From Pedobacter yulinensis (GTDB taxonomy: Bacteria; Bacteroidota; Bacteroidia; Sphingobacteriales; Sphingobacteriaceae): a stretch of 64,000 nucleotides of DNA. Where the stretch lies: the NCBI RefSeq assembly GCF_003029735.1, contig NZ_KZ686268.1, positions 1,165,769 to 1,229,768 on the forward strand, written 5' to 3'. Of this stretch, positions 15,906 to 24,200 are shown one piece after another. The notes beneath the pieces are model-generated. The model did not search any database. It saw only the letters and a program-made list of their open reading frames with translations, and was not told the DNA's origin. The position numbers and the translations under genes are program-made. Each line of letters starts with the position of its first letter. Within the stretch, counting starts at the first letter, position 1.

Positions 15906-16627
15906 AGTACATGCCGGTCAAGAAACGCTGCAAAAGCCTTTTTGTAATATTCTCCCACCGTGATCACGACTCCGTTCAACATTCGAATGGTGTTCCCATC
16001 TATGTAATCAATGTGCGCCTGTGCAACGATGTAACTTCGCTGAAATTGCATAAAACCGGGATGCTGACCCAGAATAGCCCCGATTTCCCGAAGCGTCATG
16101 TATGTAAGCACATTGCGGCTGGTGGTATGGATAAGCACGTAATTCAGTTTGCTTTCTACCAGGACCACGTCTGAAAAACGGATGTGTATGAGCTTGTGCT
16201 GATCTGTCTTACTTTTTACAAAGAAGGAACCGCCGCGTTCAGCCCCGTTCCGCGCACCGTTTCCAGGAAACAACTTATTGATAGCAGCCACAAACTCTGC
16301 CAGGCTGTAAGGCTTCAGGAGGTAATCATCAGCCTCTGCCCTGAAGGCTTCGTAGCCATATTCTGTATGCCCGGTCGTAAATATGAGTTTATCTGTTTTT
16401 GTGCGGATCGCTTTCGACAGTTCGATGCCGTTCAGTCCGGGCATATCGATATCCAGCAGAACGAGGTCTACACGCGCTGATACCAACAAAGTTCGCAGCG
16501 CAATGAGCGGGTCGGTGAAAGTCTGAACCAGGTCCAGGCCCGGAACAGATTCAACATACCTTTTTAAACCTTCAATGGCATGAACCTCATCGTCGATTGC
16601 GATACACGTATATACGGGATGAAGCAT
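15884..16627 (-). CDS. LytTR-family response regulator
   Basis: 247 residues. Receiver domain 8-120 with acidic pocket IDDE (11-14), phospho-acceptor D59 in LLDIDMPG, conserved Thr in FTTGH and Lys in LLKPYS. A LytTR DNA-binding domain follows (about 145-240), with FVKSK, the YVLIHT strand and FQRSYIV motifs. It should pair with the LytS kinase at 14494-15603 and bind direct repeats near its targets. The peptide gene and the dehydratase gene are the obvious nearby candidates. Confidence 0.9.
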   Translation of the reverse strand: MLHPVYTCIAIDDEVHAIEGLKRYVESVPGLDLVQTFTDPLIALRTLLVSARVDLVLLDIDMPGLNGIELSKAIRTKTDKLIFTTGHTEYGYEAFRAEADDYLLKPYSLAEFVAAINKLFPGNGARNGAERGGSFFVKSKTDQHKLIHIRFSDVVLVESKLNYVLIHTTSRNVLTYMTLREIGAILGQHPGFMQFQRSYIVAQAHIDYIDGNTIRMLNGVVITVGEYYKKAFAAFLDRHVLKTGKRN

Positions 16628-16730
16628 GAAACAAAAATTTCAGCCTAAAGATAGCAAACTGCAAGGAAAAAACTTTAACCTGGTTCGTGATTTCAGTCAG
16701 ATAACAGCCAAAAAATATATGGAAATAAGA

Positions 16731-16752
16731 AACCCGGACATGTGTCCGGGTT
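16731..16752 (-). terminator. Terminator after fabF
   Basis: A 10-bp perfect stem, AACCCGGACA with TGTCCGGGTT, almost without a loop. It lies 34 bases beyond the fabF stop and also upstream of the LytTR gene on the same strand, so it insulates the two. Confidence 0.75.
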
Positions 16753-16785
16753 TTAAGATTTACGATCGGGAAATGCGCAGTTTAT

Positions 16786-18030
16786 CTACACAGATCTGAA
16801 GACAACAATGCCATTGTGCCCGCCAAATCCAAAGGTGTTACTCATGGCAATTTTAACCGGATGGTTGATCGCCTCTTTCAGTACGATCTGCAGGTTTGTC
16901 GGAACAGCCGGGTCTACAACTTCTGTGTTGATGGTTGGAGGAACCACCTGTTCACGGATAGACAGGATGGATACGATTGCCTCAGCCGCACCCGCCGCGC
17001 CAAGCAAGTGGCCGGTCATGGATTTCGTAGCACTGATCTTCATTTTCAGGTCCTGTCCATGGCTGAGTGCTGTGATGGCATTCACCTCAGAAAGATCGCC
17101 GACAGGTGTGGAAGTGGCATGCATGTTCAGGTAATCGACATCGGCAATGGTCAGCTGCCCTTCGGCGAGCGCGTCTTTCATAGCACGCGCGGCACCAAGT
17201 CCGTCAGGATGTGTAGCTGTCATGTGATAGGCATCGGCGGTCATGGCTGCGCCGCAGATCTCTGCATAAATGTTGGCGCCCCTGGCTACCGCATGTTCGT
17301 ACTCTTCCAGTACAAGGGCACCTGCGCCCTCGCCCATCACGAATCCGTCACGGTCCGCGTCGAAAGGCCTCGAAGCTGTGGCCGGATCTTCATTTCTTGC
17401 AGACATGGCCTTCATGGCGCTGAACCCACCGAACGAGGCCGGCGTGATGGGTGCCTCTGAACCGCCTGTAACAATGATCTTCGCTTTATCCAGGCGGATG
17501 TAATTGTAAGCATCCATGATGGCCGTGTTAGAGGTTGCACAGGCAGAAACGGTTGTGTAGTTCACTCCCATATAACCGTTGCGCAGGGAGATCATCCCCG
17601 AAGCCATGTTGGCGATCAGTTTAGGCACAAAAAACGGACTGAAACGGGGCTGGCCGTTGCCCAGCGCGTAACCGGTTACCTGTTCCTCGAAGGTTTCCAT
17701 CCCGCCCTGTCCGGTTCCCCAGATGACGCCAACATCAAAAGGATCCATTTTGCTGAAATCGAAACCGGAGTCTTTGATGGCTTCATCAGAAGCGACCAGT
17801 GCATATTGTGTAAAGGGATCGGTACGTTTAAGTTCTGCGCGGTCCAGGAAATCGGCCGCATTAAAACCCTTGAGTTCACAAGCGAAAGTTGTCCGGAACA
17901 GGGAAGCATCGAAACGCGTGATCCTGGCTGCTGCACTTTTACCGGCAACGATATTCTGCCAGAAACTCCTGACATTGTTACCCAGTGGCGTTAAGGCGCC
18001 AAGGCCGGTTATCACTACTCTTTTAAGCAT
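16786..18030 (-). CDS. fabF: Beta-ketoacyl-ACP synthase II
   Basis: 414 residues. KAS II condenses malonyl-ACP with acyl-ACP in fatty-acid elongation in the cytoplasm. The start at 18030 gives the standard MLKRVVITGLGALTPLG opening; the upstream open frame crosses the promoter. Active site: C164 in VSACATSN, H304 in NMHATSTP and H341 in SMTGHLLG, with K336. The gene stands alone rather than in the acpP-fabF-rnc cluster typical of housekeeping fabF, and it is divergent from a TetR gene with a palindromic operator next to its -7 element (CAAATATA on the plus strand, 18052-18059). It may therefore be a regulated second KAS II. Confidence 0.93.
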   Translation of the reverse strand: MLKRVVITGLGALTPLGNNVRSFWQNIVAGKSAAARITRFDASLFRTTFACELKGFNAADFLDRAELKRTDPFTQYALVASDEAIKDSGFDFSKMDPFDVGVIWGTGQGGMETFEEQVTGYALGNGQPRFSPFFVPKLIANMASGMISLRNGYMGVNYTTVSACATSNTAIMDAYNYIRLDKAKIIVTGGSEAPITPASFGGFSAMKAMSARNEDPATASRPFDADRDGFVMGEGAGALVLEEYEHAVARGANIYAEICGAAMTADAYHMTATHPDGLGAARAMKDALAEGQLTIADVDYLNMHATSTPVGDLSEVNAITALSHGQDLKMKISATKSMTGHLLGAAGAAEAIVSILSIREQVVPPTINTEVVDPAVPTNLQIVLKEAINHPVKIAMSNTFGFGGHNGIVVFRSV

Positions 18031-18064
18031 AACTTTTGTTTTAAATCGCCGCAAATATAGCGTA

Positions 18065-18084
18065 TTTATACCGAACGGTATAAA
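18065..18084 (-). promoter_or_regulatory. TetR operator at the fabF promoter
   Basis: TTTATACCGAACGGTATAAA, a 20-base near-perfect palindrome with core ATACC-N4-GGTAT. It begins 6 bases upstream of the fabF -7 element on the minus strand and covers the -33 region. The same core occurs at 18175-18188 before the TetR gene. Confidence 0.75.
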
Positions 18085-18174
18085 TTTTAATTTTTGAATC
18101 CGAGGTATTGCGACGCAAAAAAAACAGGCATCTCCAGGCAAGATTACAGCGCAGGCATGGGTTTGTGATTTAAA

Positions 18175-18188
18175 ATACCAATTGGTAT
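18175..18188 (+). promoter_or_regulatory. TetR operator at its own promoter
   Basis: ATACCAATTGGTAT, a perfect 14-base palindrome with the same ATACC-N4-GGTAT core as the fabF-side operator. It overlaps the start of a -7 element (TAtaTTTa, 18187-18194) paired with TTTG at 18162-18165. It lies 10 bases before the TetR start codon, as expected for autorepression. Confidence 0.75.
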
Positions 18189-18197
18189 ATTTAAGCC

Positions 18198-18803
18198 GTG
18201 TTAAAACATACCCCAAAATCGGCGCGCACCCGGCAATTTATCATTGAAAAGACTGCAGATCTTTTTAACACAAAAGGGTATGCGGGCACCTCTATGTCAG
18301 ATCTGACGGCCGCAACGGGTCTGACCAAGGGCAGTATTTATGGCAATTTTGAAAACAAGGAGTCGGTGGCGGTGGCCGTTTTTGCATACAACCTGAATAA
18401 GGTTGAACAGGCCGTAAAACGGTATGCCGCCGGCGCAGAAAGCAGCCGTGCGGTATTGATGGCCTATGTTGCCGCGTACCGGAATTTTATCGGCGGAGAA
18501 TTCCCGGGCGGAGGATGCCCCGTCCTGAACACCGCCACAGAGGCAGACGACACTTCGCCCCGCCTGCGCGAACTGGCAGCAGCTGCTATTGGCAGGTGGC
18601 AGCAACAGCTGGAGGCGGTGGTTGAAAAAGGAAAAGCCGCCGGCGAGTTTCGCGCCGATTGCGATGCGGTACAGACAGCACTGTCTGTGATCGCCCTGAT
18701 CGAAGGCGGGGTCATGATCGGCAAATTAACCAACAGCCAGCAACACCTTGACCGGGTGCTGCTAACTGTAGAATGGCTGATTGATAACCTGCAGCGGCCT
18801 TAA
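18198..18803 (+). CDS. TetR/AcrR-family repressor
   Basis: 201 residues with a GTG start at 18198. The N-terminal helix-turn-helix is clear: ADLFNTKGYAGTSMSDL, then TGLTKGSIYGNFENKE (about 20-60). The C-terminal ligand domain matches the TetR_C type that carries a GGGCPVLN motif (about 105-112). It is divergent from fabF, and two palindromes with one shared core lie in the 167-base intergenic region, so it very likely represses itself and fabF. The ligand may be a fatty acid, acyl-CoA or an electrophile. It converges with the SDR gene over a shared hairpin. Confidence 0.9.
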   Translation: MLKHTPKSARTRQFIIEKTADLFNTKGYAGTSMSDLTAATGLTKGSIYGNFENKESVAVAVFAYNLNKVEQAVKRYAAGAESSRAVLMAYVAAYRNFIGGEFPGGGCPVLNTATEADDTSPRLRELAAAAIGRWQQQLEAVVEKGKAAGEFRADCDAVQTALSVIALIEGGVMIGKLTNSQQHLDRVLLTVEWLIDNLQRP

Positions 18804-18821
18804 CCGGTAGCACCGGTTAAG
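18799..18821. terminator. Convergent terminator between TetR and SDR genes
   Basis: CTTAACCGG (18799-18807) pairs with CCGGTTAAG (18813-18821). It overlaps both stop codons and serves both strands. Confidence 0.6.
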
Positions 18822-19530
18822 ATTTGGGGAGCGTTGGCCTGATCTCGATTTTACTTGGCAGGGTTCTGGGGTGCATGTTAAGCAGGTCATTCACCAGCTG
18901 ACCGATGTCTTCCGGTTGGATCTTCCAGGCATCTTTTTCTGCGTCAGGCTCATGTTCATTAAAATGGGTGGCCACAGAGCCGGGCATAATGGTGCAAACC
19001 TTTACGTTATATTTCCGCAGGTCAAGCATAACCGCCTGGGTAAAGCCGGTCAGGCCGAATTTGCTTGCATTATACGCGGCACCGTTGGCAAAAAAGTTGG
19101 TGCCTGCCAGGCTGGAGATTGTGATGATGTGTCCTTCCGTCCGTTTAATCTCTTCAACGCAGGCCTTGATGCTGTAAAAAACGCCCGTCAGGTTCGTGTC
19201 TATCGTTTCCTGCCAGGTTTTTACATCCAGCTCGTCGATTGGTGCAAATGTGCCGATCCCGGCATTTGCCACCAGCACATCCAGCCGGCCCCATTTGTCC
19301 AGTATCTGCTGAACGGCACGCTGCTGCGAGGTGAGGTCTTTCACATCGGCGGCGATACCGAGCACCTCGCCCGAAACTTCCAGTTGCCTGGCCGCCGCCT
19401 CAGCGCTTTCGTGCGAACGGCTTGTTACTGCTACTTTATATCCTGACCTGAGCAAAGCCGCTGCGATGCCCAGACCTATGCCTTTGCTGCCCCCCGTAAT
19501 CAGGGCTACTTTCTGGTTATTTGTTGTCAT
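18817..19530 (-). CDS. Short-chain dehydrogenase/reductase (FabG-like)
   Basis: 237 residues, classical SDR: TGGSKGIGLGIA cofactor motif (12-23), NAGIG (about 89-93), catalytic Ser in ISSLAG, YNASK (Tyr-xxx-Lys) and a PGSVATH segment. The Arg residues after the first beta-strand (SRSHES) suggest NADPH. The substrate cannot be told. It converges on the TetR gene, so it is in the fabF/TetR neighbourhood but not under the two operators, which face away. Confidence 0.88.
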   Translation of the reverse strand: MTTNNQKVALITGGSKGIGLGIAAALLRSGYKVAVTSRSHESAEAAARQLEVSGEVLGIAADVKDLTSQQRAVQQILDKWGRLDVLVANAGIGTFAPIDELDVKTWQETIDTNLTGVFYSIKACVEEIKRTEGHIITISSLAGTNFFANGAAYNASKFGLTGFTQAVMLDLRKYNVKVCTIMPGSVATHFNEHEPDAEKDAWKIQPEDIGQLVNDLLNMHPRTLPSKIEIRPTLPKS

Positions 19531-19764
19531 GTTTTTTTTATGAATTAACTGCCGAAGGTCAGAAAAGTTTGCGCATTCCCGAACACAGAATCTGTTCGCG
19601 CCGGGCCGGTCTCATCCAGACCGGCATGATCCTGTTTTTCCATTCCCGATACGGCAGCATGAATCAGCGCTGGTTGATCAGCGCTTAACAGGAACGATGA
19701 GCACAGCGTCGGTAACCTGGTCAAAGCTCAACGCAGCAGGTTCGTTCAAAGGATACTACGGTCA
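19531..19764. other. Intergenic region with hairpin and short repeat
   Basis: No gene visible. A perfect 8-bp hairpin (GCCGGTCT, 5 bases, AGACCGGC; 19605-19625) is followed on the plus strand by a broken T-run. A direct repeat of ATCAGCGCT occurs twice within 25 bases near 19663-19685. It lies upstream of the SDR gene. Confidence 0.4.
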
Positions 19765-19869
19765 GTGTTTGCTTCGCATACCCGGTTTTTTCTGCTTAGC
19801 TGGTTTCTGCTCCTGTCTGCAGGCTGCGATTCCAAAAAAGAAACAACAGGAAAATGGTCAGGTTCCTGA
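19765..19869 (+). pseudogene. Lipoprotein signal peptide with truncated body
   Basis: An open frame from GTG at 19765 encodes a hydrophobic signal segment ending in LLLSAGC, a good lipobox, then DSKKETTGKWSGS and two adjacent stops. The mature part would be 14 residues. The GKWSGS ending resembles the start of lipocalin-like Bacteroidota lipoproteins, so this may be the decayed 5-prime end of such a gene. A genuine tiny lipoprotein is the alternative. No Met start is present. Confidence 0.3.
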
Positions 19870-19872
19870 TGA

Positions 19873-20595
19873 TTAAAAATTAAGCTGCCAGTACAGGGGC
19901 GTCCCGTTTTCCTCTTTTTCTGCCTTGATATTTACCGAGCGGTTGTTGCGCCAATATGCTTCTTTCATTATCCATTTACAGGGCTTTGACCATACCGGCT
20001 GCAGTTTCCCTGAGCTGCCAATGCTCCAAAGTTCCAGGTCTTCGGTCGGCGGCGGGAGGTCGGGATACGTTTCGTACCCATTCAACTGGCTGGTAAAAAT
20101 ATGCCTGTTGTCCGGCGACAGCAGCGGAATGCCGGCAATGGTATCGATTATGCCGCTGCGCTTGTCGATAAGGAGTATGGCATGCTCTTCATATTCCTGT
20201 AAGCTGACCAGGTGTTTGCCTGCAGGCTTCAGCAAACCCAGGTACCTGTGATATTTCTCGTTTTCATCGTGAGGCACCCCCGCATTGTCGGTAAATATTA
20301 CCGGCCCGCTGCTGGTTGGAATGCTCAGGCGCCCGTCTTGTACTGCAAAACGCAGCGAGTCTTTTTGGAAGGGGTCGCGATAGGAATTCCTGTCCTGCAG
20401 GTAGGCCGCGGCTGAAATGGCTGTTAGCCCGGTCGCAGCAGTCGCAGCCTTGGGGTTATCTGGAGGGACAACAGTATCTAACGTTGATACAGAATCTGTC
20501 CGCATATCTGCCATGCGCGAATCCTGCGTACAGGCAGTCAGGAAGAAAAAATATGCGGCCAGAGCCAGCAGCGACATTTTGGGGAATTTGAACAT
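19873..20595 (-). CDS. Lipoprotein of unknown function
   Basis: 240 residues. The start at 20595 gives a short signal peptide with lipobox FFLTAC (Cys about residue 22); the frame is open upstream, but that part is not signal-like. The mature protein begins with a Thr/Asp/Pro-rich linker and then a beta-rich body with a YLGLLKPAGKHLVSLQEYEEH segment. I do not recognise a family. It should be anchored to the outer or inner membrane facing the periplasm. It lies 109 bases downstream of the alpha/beta hydrolase on the same strand and may share its transcript. Confidence 0.6.
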   Translation of the reverse strand: MFKFPKMSLLALAAYFFFLTACTQDSRMADMRTDSVSTLDTVVPPDNPKAATAATGLTAISAAAYLQDRNSYRDPFQKDSLRFAVQDGRLSIPTSSGPVIFTDNAGVPHDENEKYHRYLGLLKPAGKHLVSLQEYEEHAILLIDKRSGIIDTIAGIPLLSPDNRHIFTSQLNGYETYPDLPPPTEDLELWSIGSSGKLQPVWSKPCKWIMKEAYWRNNRSVNIKAEKEENGTPLYWQLNF

Positions 20596-20703
20596 AGGCA
20601 ATTGCAGCGGCTTTCGTAGCCAGGCTATAAAAGGAATAAAAAATTCTTTTATTGGCAAGCCTTTCATGCTTGTTTATGCGGATGTTTGGGTAGAGGCAGC
20701 CGG

Positions 20704-21552
20704 TTAACTGCCGTTGTTCACATGGCTGTTAATACCCTCAACAATTGCGGGCCAGTCAACCCTGGCCAGTTCATGGCCCGAACCCTCCAGCGCAATGAGC
20801 CTGGCGCCGCCAATTTTGTCCAGCAGTACTTCGGTATTTTTGAAATGCCAGATCCGGTCGTCGGTGCCATGAATGATCAGCGTAGGCTGACTGATCTCAT
20901 GCAGCCGGTTATAGTATGCCTCGCCGCCGCCGAGCGCGGCATGGTTAAACATGCTCAAGTAGTTGTTGGCGCGTTTAAACTCAGCCCGGGCCAACCGTTC
21001 AGCGCTTTCTCTGTCGAATGCATGCCCGCCAGTCATGAGCGCTGCGCCTTGCAGCATGTAGCTGACTACTGCTTCTTCGTTGGCCCAGTCTACTTTACTG
21101 GCTTTAGCCTGAAAATCGAGCACGGCCGTATCCATTTCAGGAATATCGGCCGAACTTTCTGCCCAGGGGCCAGTGGCGATCAGCGTAAGCGACTTTACAC
21201 GAACAGCACTTCTGAGGGCGGCGATCTGTGCGATCAGTCCGCCGAGCGACATGCCCGCAAAGTGCGCGGAGGGGACCCGGTATGCGTCCAGAACGGCAAC
21301 CGCATCATCCGCCATGTCAACAATGGTATAAGGCGTGGTTCCGGGCGCATAAGTGCCGGAGCGGCCAACATCTCGGTTGTCAAACCTGATCACAAACAGA
21401 CCCTGATCAGCCAGCAACTGGCAAAATTCCTCCCGCCAATAGAGCATGGATACGGTTGCCCCAGCAATCAGCAGCAAGGCTGGATTATCGGCATGTCCAA
21501 AACTTTCGGTGCAGATAGAAACACCGTTATTATCAATGATTTTTTCGTTCAT
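20704..21552 (-). CDS. Alpha/beta-fold hydrolase
   Basis: 282 residues. The nucleophile elbow GMSLGG, acid in HGTDDRI and base in GSGHEL form the catalytic triad; the oxyanion loop is at LIAGAT. The sequence resembles the aclacinomycin methylesterase RdmC/haloperoxidase-like group, with RFDNRDVGRS a strong group motif. The substrate is unknown, probably a small ester or lactone. No signal peptide, so cytoplasmic. The AraC-family gene 98 bases upstream on the same strand may regulate it. Confidence 0.85.
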   Translation of the reverse strand: MNEKIIDNNGVSICTESFGHADNPALLLIAGATVSMLYWREEFCQLLADQGLFVIRFDNRDVGRSGTYAPGTTPYTIVDMADDAVAVLDAYRVPSAHFAGMSLGGLIAQIAALRSAVRVKSLTLIATGPWAESSADIPEMDTAVLDFQAKASKVDWANEEAVVSYMLQGAALMTGGHAFDRESAERLARAEFKRANNYLSMFNHAALGGGEAYYNRLHEISQPTLIIHGTDDRIWHFKNTEVLLDKIGGARLIALEGSGHELARVDWPAIVEGINSHVNNGS

Positions 21553-21649
21553 ATTTCCATGTGTTAAGCAGGTGCCATAGCCGGGCGCCGTTAACCTGAA
21601 GCGCTAAAGTACCGCAGGTTAAGCGCAGGGAATTGTACGTATTCGACAA

Positions 21650-22444
21650 TTAACCTAAAAGCAGTGTATGGTCTTCGGCAAAATAGGCTTTCGGACTGCC
21701 CCCTGAAAATTCTATAAAATCCCTGATCATATGCGACTGGTCATAATATCCCGAGGCCACAGACAGACTCGTCAGCGAAGAAGCCGCTGCCGCCTTGGCT
21801 ATGCACGCCTCGAACCGGACAATTCTTGAAAACATTTTAGGACTGAAGCCGGTCAGCGTTTTGAACCTACGCTCAAACTGCCGCTGGGAAATGAACTGCT
21901 GCCGGGTCAGCGCGCCGATGTCGGCCAGGCCCTGCATGGAAATGATCTGCTGCACCGCCGCCGCTACGCCACGATGCCCGTGGGGAACGTCGCTGATCCG
22001 CTGCGCTATAAAGCGGCTGATGGTATCAATCCGTTCTGCGGCATTGGTGCATAACATGATCTTTTCTTCCAGTTCCCTGCCACCTGGGCCGAGCAGGTCT
22101 GACACTTCGACGTTGTAATCAGTCAGCGTCTCGGCCGGGATGTTGAATAGCAGGGGAACAGCCAGCGGCTGCAGGTACACGCCGAATATACCCACACTAT
22201 GCTGGGCAGAAATCTGATAGCAGGCTTTGTTCTGGCACTGAAAGCCACTTTTAAAAAGCGGTTCCTGCCGGCCTGTGTGTCCTGATCGCATTTGCCCTTT
22301 AAACTGAAAGGCGAGTTTGCTGTGAACGGAGGCTGAAACAGCATGACTATATGGGGCGGCAGCCGAAAAATCACCCTCAAATTCCCAAAAGAACAGAACG
22401 AACGGCCGTATGGCTGCAGGAGGAAAAAACCTTTTGTAGTTCAT
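21650..22444 (-). CDS. AraC-family transcriptional regulator
   Basis: 264 residues. The C-terminal ~100 residues hold the two helix-turn-helix motifs: TRQQFISQRQFERRFKTLTG followed by GFSPKMFSRIVRFE, and the second recognition region YYDQSHMIRDFIEFSGGSP. The N-terminal domain begins FFPPAAIRPFVLFFWEFEG, typical of the DUF6597 sensor found in Bacteroidota AraC proteins. It is likely an activator. Candidates are the downstream hydrolase and itself. Confidence 0.88.
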   Translation of the reverse strand: MNYKRFFPPAAIRPFVLFFWEFEGDFSAAAPYSHAVSASVHSKLAFQFKGQMRSGHTGRQEPLFKSGFQCQNKACYQISAQHSVGIFGVYLQPLAVPLLFNIPAETLTDYNVEVSDLLGPGGRELEEKIMLCTNAAERIDTISRFIAQRISDVPHGHRGVAAAVQQIISMQGLADIGALTRQQFISQRQFERRFKTLTGFSPKMFSRIVRFEACIAKAAAASSLTSLSVASGYYDQSHMIRDFIEFSGGSPKAYFAEDHTLLLG

Positions 22445-22504
22445 AAGCCGTTCTTATGTGCTCAACAATTGACTTGATTATTCAGCATGTTATCAATATG
22501 CCGG

Positions 22505-22903
22505 TCAGAGGCTGTGTCCTGCCATGTGCAGGTTCATTTGCCTTTGCCTTTTGTTGTAAAAGTAATATGAACCAAAGATAATGGCGAGGGTAACGACCGG
22601 AATAATCACATCGGCGATCGGACGACCCACTGCGAGCAGCGAATAGGTAGCCCCGGTTACGTCGAAAACGAGGCCGGCATAGGCCCATTCTTTAACCCTG
22701 TCTAACCGCGGTATAAAAATCGCGATGAGCGCAAGCACTTTTGCTGCTGCCAGAAAAGGCGAGATATAGGATGGGTAGCCGAGTGAGGTCAGTACTTCGG
22801 CCGACTTGGAATTGCCTGCAAGTTCGATCACCGAGCCAATGCCCAGCGCAGGCACCAATAAGGCGGTAAGGATCCAGTAGAAAATGTTTGTCTGTTTCAT
22901 CAT
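22505..22903 (-). CDS. DoxX-like membrane protein
   Basis: 132 residues with four hydrophobic helices and the DoxX-family pattern (SAEVLTSLGYP followed by FLAAAKVLALIAIFIPR). DoxX-like proteins are small inner-membrane proteins of poorly defined role, linked to redox stress. The ATG overlaps the stop of the SRPBCC-VOC gene by 4 bases (ATGA), making it the last gene of the ArsR operon. Confidence 0.8.
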   Translation of the reverse strand: MMKQTNIFYWILTALLVPALGIGSVIELAGNSKSAEVLTSLGYPSYISPFLAAAKVLALIAIFIPRLDRVKEWAYAGLVFDVTGATYSLLAVGRPIADVIIPVVTLAIIFGSYYFYNKRQRQMNLHMAGHSL

Positions 22904-23862
22904 GCTTTGTTTTGATAGTTAACCATCCAGTTGATGCCGAATTTATCCGTGAAATCGCCGTAATAGGCACCCCAAAACATGTCCTGCAGGGGCATCTGTA
23001 TTTTTCCGCCGGCAGACAGTTCCTTAAAAAGGCGCTCCGCTTCTTCGCGCGAATCAGGTTCCAGGCTGATGTGCATGTTATTGCCCTGCGTGAGCGTAAA
23101 TCCCATTTCTTTTGGTGCATCTGTACCCATAAGCACATGGCCGCCCAGGATGGACAGCTCTACATGAAGCACCATTTTTTTGAGTGCTTCGCCGACCGGC
23201 GGATGCGCAGGGTCTGCCGGCAGGTCGCCAAACCGCTTGATGCCATTTGTAAAATCCGTTCTGAAGACAGATTTATAGAAATTGAACGCTTCTTCCGTGT
23301 TGCCAGGAAAGTTCAGATACGTTGCTACTCTTGCCATATTGTTATTTTTATATTGTTTCCTGAGAAGAAACTGTGCAGCGATGTACTGCTCCAGGTAATT
23401 AAAACCGGCTTCGAGCTGCTCGGTAAAACCATTGCGAACAATCAGCTCGAGGTCCTCAAGCCGCTCAAACCGGACGGCAATGTTTACAATAGTACCCTGT
23501 GCCCGGCTGGTAAACACATAATCCCATCTTACCCGGGGTTTGGACGGATCGGAAACGGCATGCTCATCGCAAAATGTATCTGTCCCCGCAAATCTTTCGA
23601 GGGGCCTGATCAGCTCAAAGTTAAACAGGCGCCATCGCTTGTGCCCCTGCGGATTTACAATGCAATAATGCCAGCGACCGCCTTCGGTAAAATTCATAGT
23701 GGCTGTCATGGCACGGTCGGGCGCTGCGGCCCACCATTGGTCCAGGATTCCAGGGTCGGTCCATGCCGCCCACACCAGTTCGACAGGCGCGTCGAAAGAC
23801 CGCTCAACCCGCACGGTACGGGTACTCTTGTCTACAAGAAAATTAAATACTGCCTGATTCAT
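22900..23862 (-). CDS. SRPBCC (AHSA1-type) and VOC (PhnB-type) fusion protein
   Basis: 320 residues. Residues 1-170 are an AHSA1-like START-fold domain: [17 protein letters not shown], then WW and GGRWHY. Residues 176-320 are a PhnB-type VOC domain: [25 protein letters not shown], ending [12 protein letters not shown]. They are joined by YKNNN, encoded by an A/T-rich stretch like an intergenic spacer, and Y171 (TAT) is one substitution from a stop. In related bacteria these are normally two adjacent genes. M176 (23337) could still start an independent VOC protein. The start at 23862 overlaps the ArsR stop by 20 bases. Confidence 0.85.
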   Translation of the reverse strand: MNQAVFNFLVDKSTRTVRVERSFDAPVELVWAAWTDPGILDQWWAAAPDRAMTATMNFTEGGRWHYCIVNPQGHKRWRLFNFELIRPLERFAGTDTFCDEHAVSDPSKPRVRWDYVFTSRAQGTIVNIAVRFERLEDLELIVRNGFTEQLEAGFNYLEQYIAAQFLLRKQYKNNNMARVATYLNFPGNTEEAFNFYKSVFRTDFTNGIKRFGDLPADPAHPPVGEALKKMVLHVELSILGGHVLMGTDAPKEMGFTLTQGNNMHISLEPDSREEAERLFKELSAGGKIQMPLQDMFWGAYYGDFTDKFGINWMVNYQNKA

Positions 23863-24184
23863 TTTTTTTTGCTTTAAGTAGGGCGAGAACGGTGTCCAGT
23901 TGGCTGAAGCGCTGTGCAAACAGTTGCTTAAATTCTTCCAGCCACTTTTCAATGTCCTTCATCTTTTCAGCGTTGAGGTGATAATGTATCTCCCGGCCTT
24001 GCTGCTGCGGTTTTAGCACCTCGCATTCTGTAAGTACGAGGAGGTGTTTTGATACAGCTTGGCGGCTTGAGTCAAAATGTGTGGCAATGGCATTTGGTGT
24101 CATGGCCCCGACAGCCAGCAACATGATGATGGCGCGGCGGGTAGGGTCTGCAATGGCCTGAAATACGTCACGTCTTGTCTCCAT
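23843..24184 (-). CDS. ArsR-family repressor
   Basis: 113 residues from the ATG at 24184, which follows the promoter by about 20 bases; the 14 codons upstream would overlap it. Winged helix with [32 protein letters not shown] (recognition helix) and a beta-wing with GREIHYHL. No CxC metal site, as in the ArsR subgroup always found next to AHSA1/SRPBCC genes. It heads an operon with SRPBCC-VOC and doxX-like genes and probably represses it at the repeated TTTGCAACCA motif. Confidence 0.9.
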   Translation of the reverse strand: METRRDVFQAIADPTRRAIIMLLAVGAMTPNAIATHFDSSRQAVSKHLLVLTECEVLKPQQQGREIHYHLNAEKMKDIEKWLEEFKQLFAQRFSQLDTVLALLKAKKNESGSI

Positions 24185-24200
24185 AAAATTTGCTACTATT

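Noticed and set aside
20686..21567. 293-codon plus-strand frame opposite the alpha/beta hydrolase
   Set aside because: Antisense shadow of a gene with a full catalytic triad.
22888..23877. 329-codon plus-strand frame opposite the SRPBCC-VOC gene
   Set aside because: Long only because of codon bias on the other strand; no recognisable family, no promoter.
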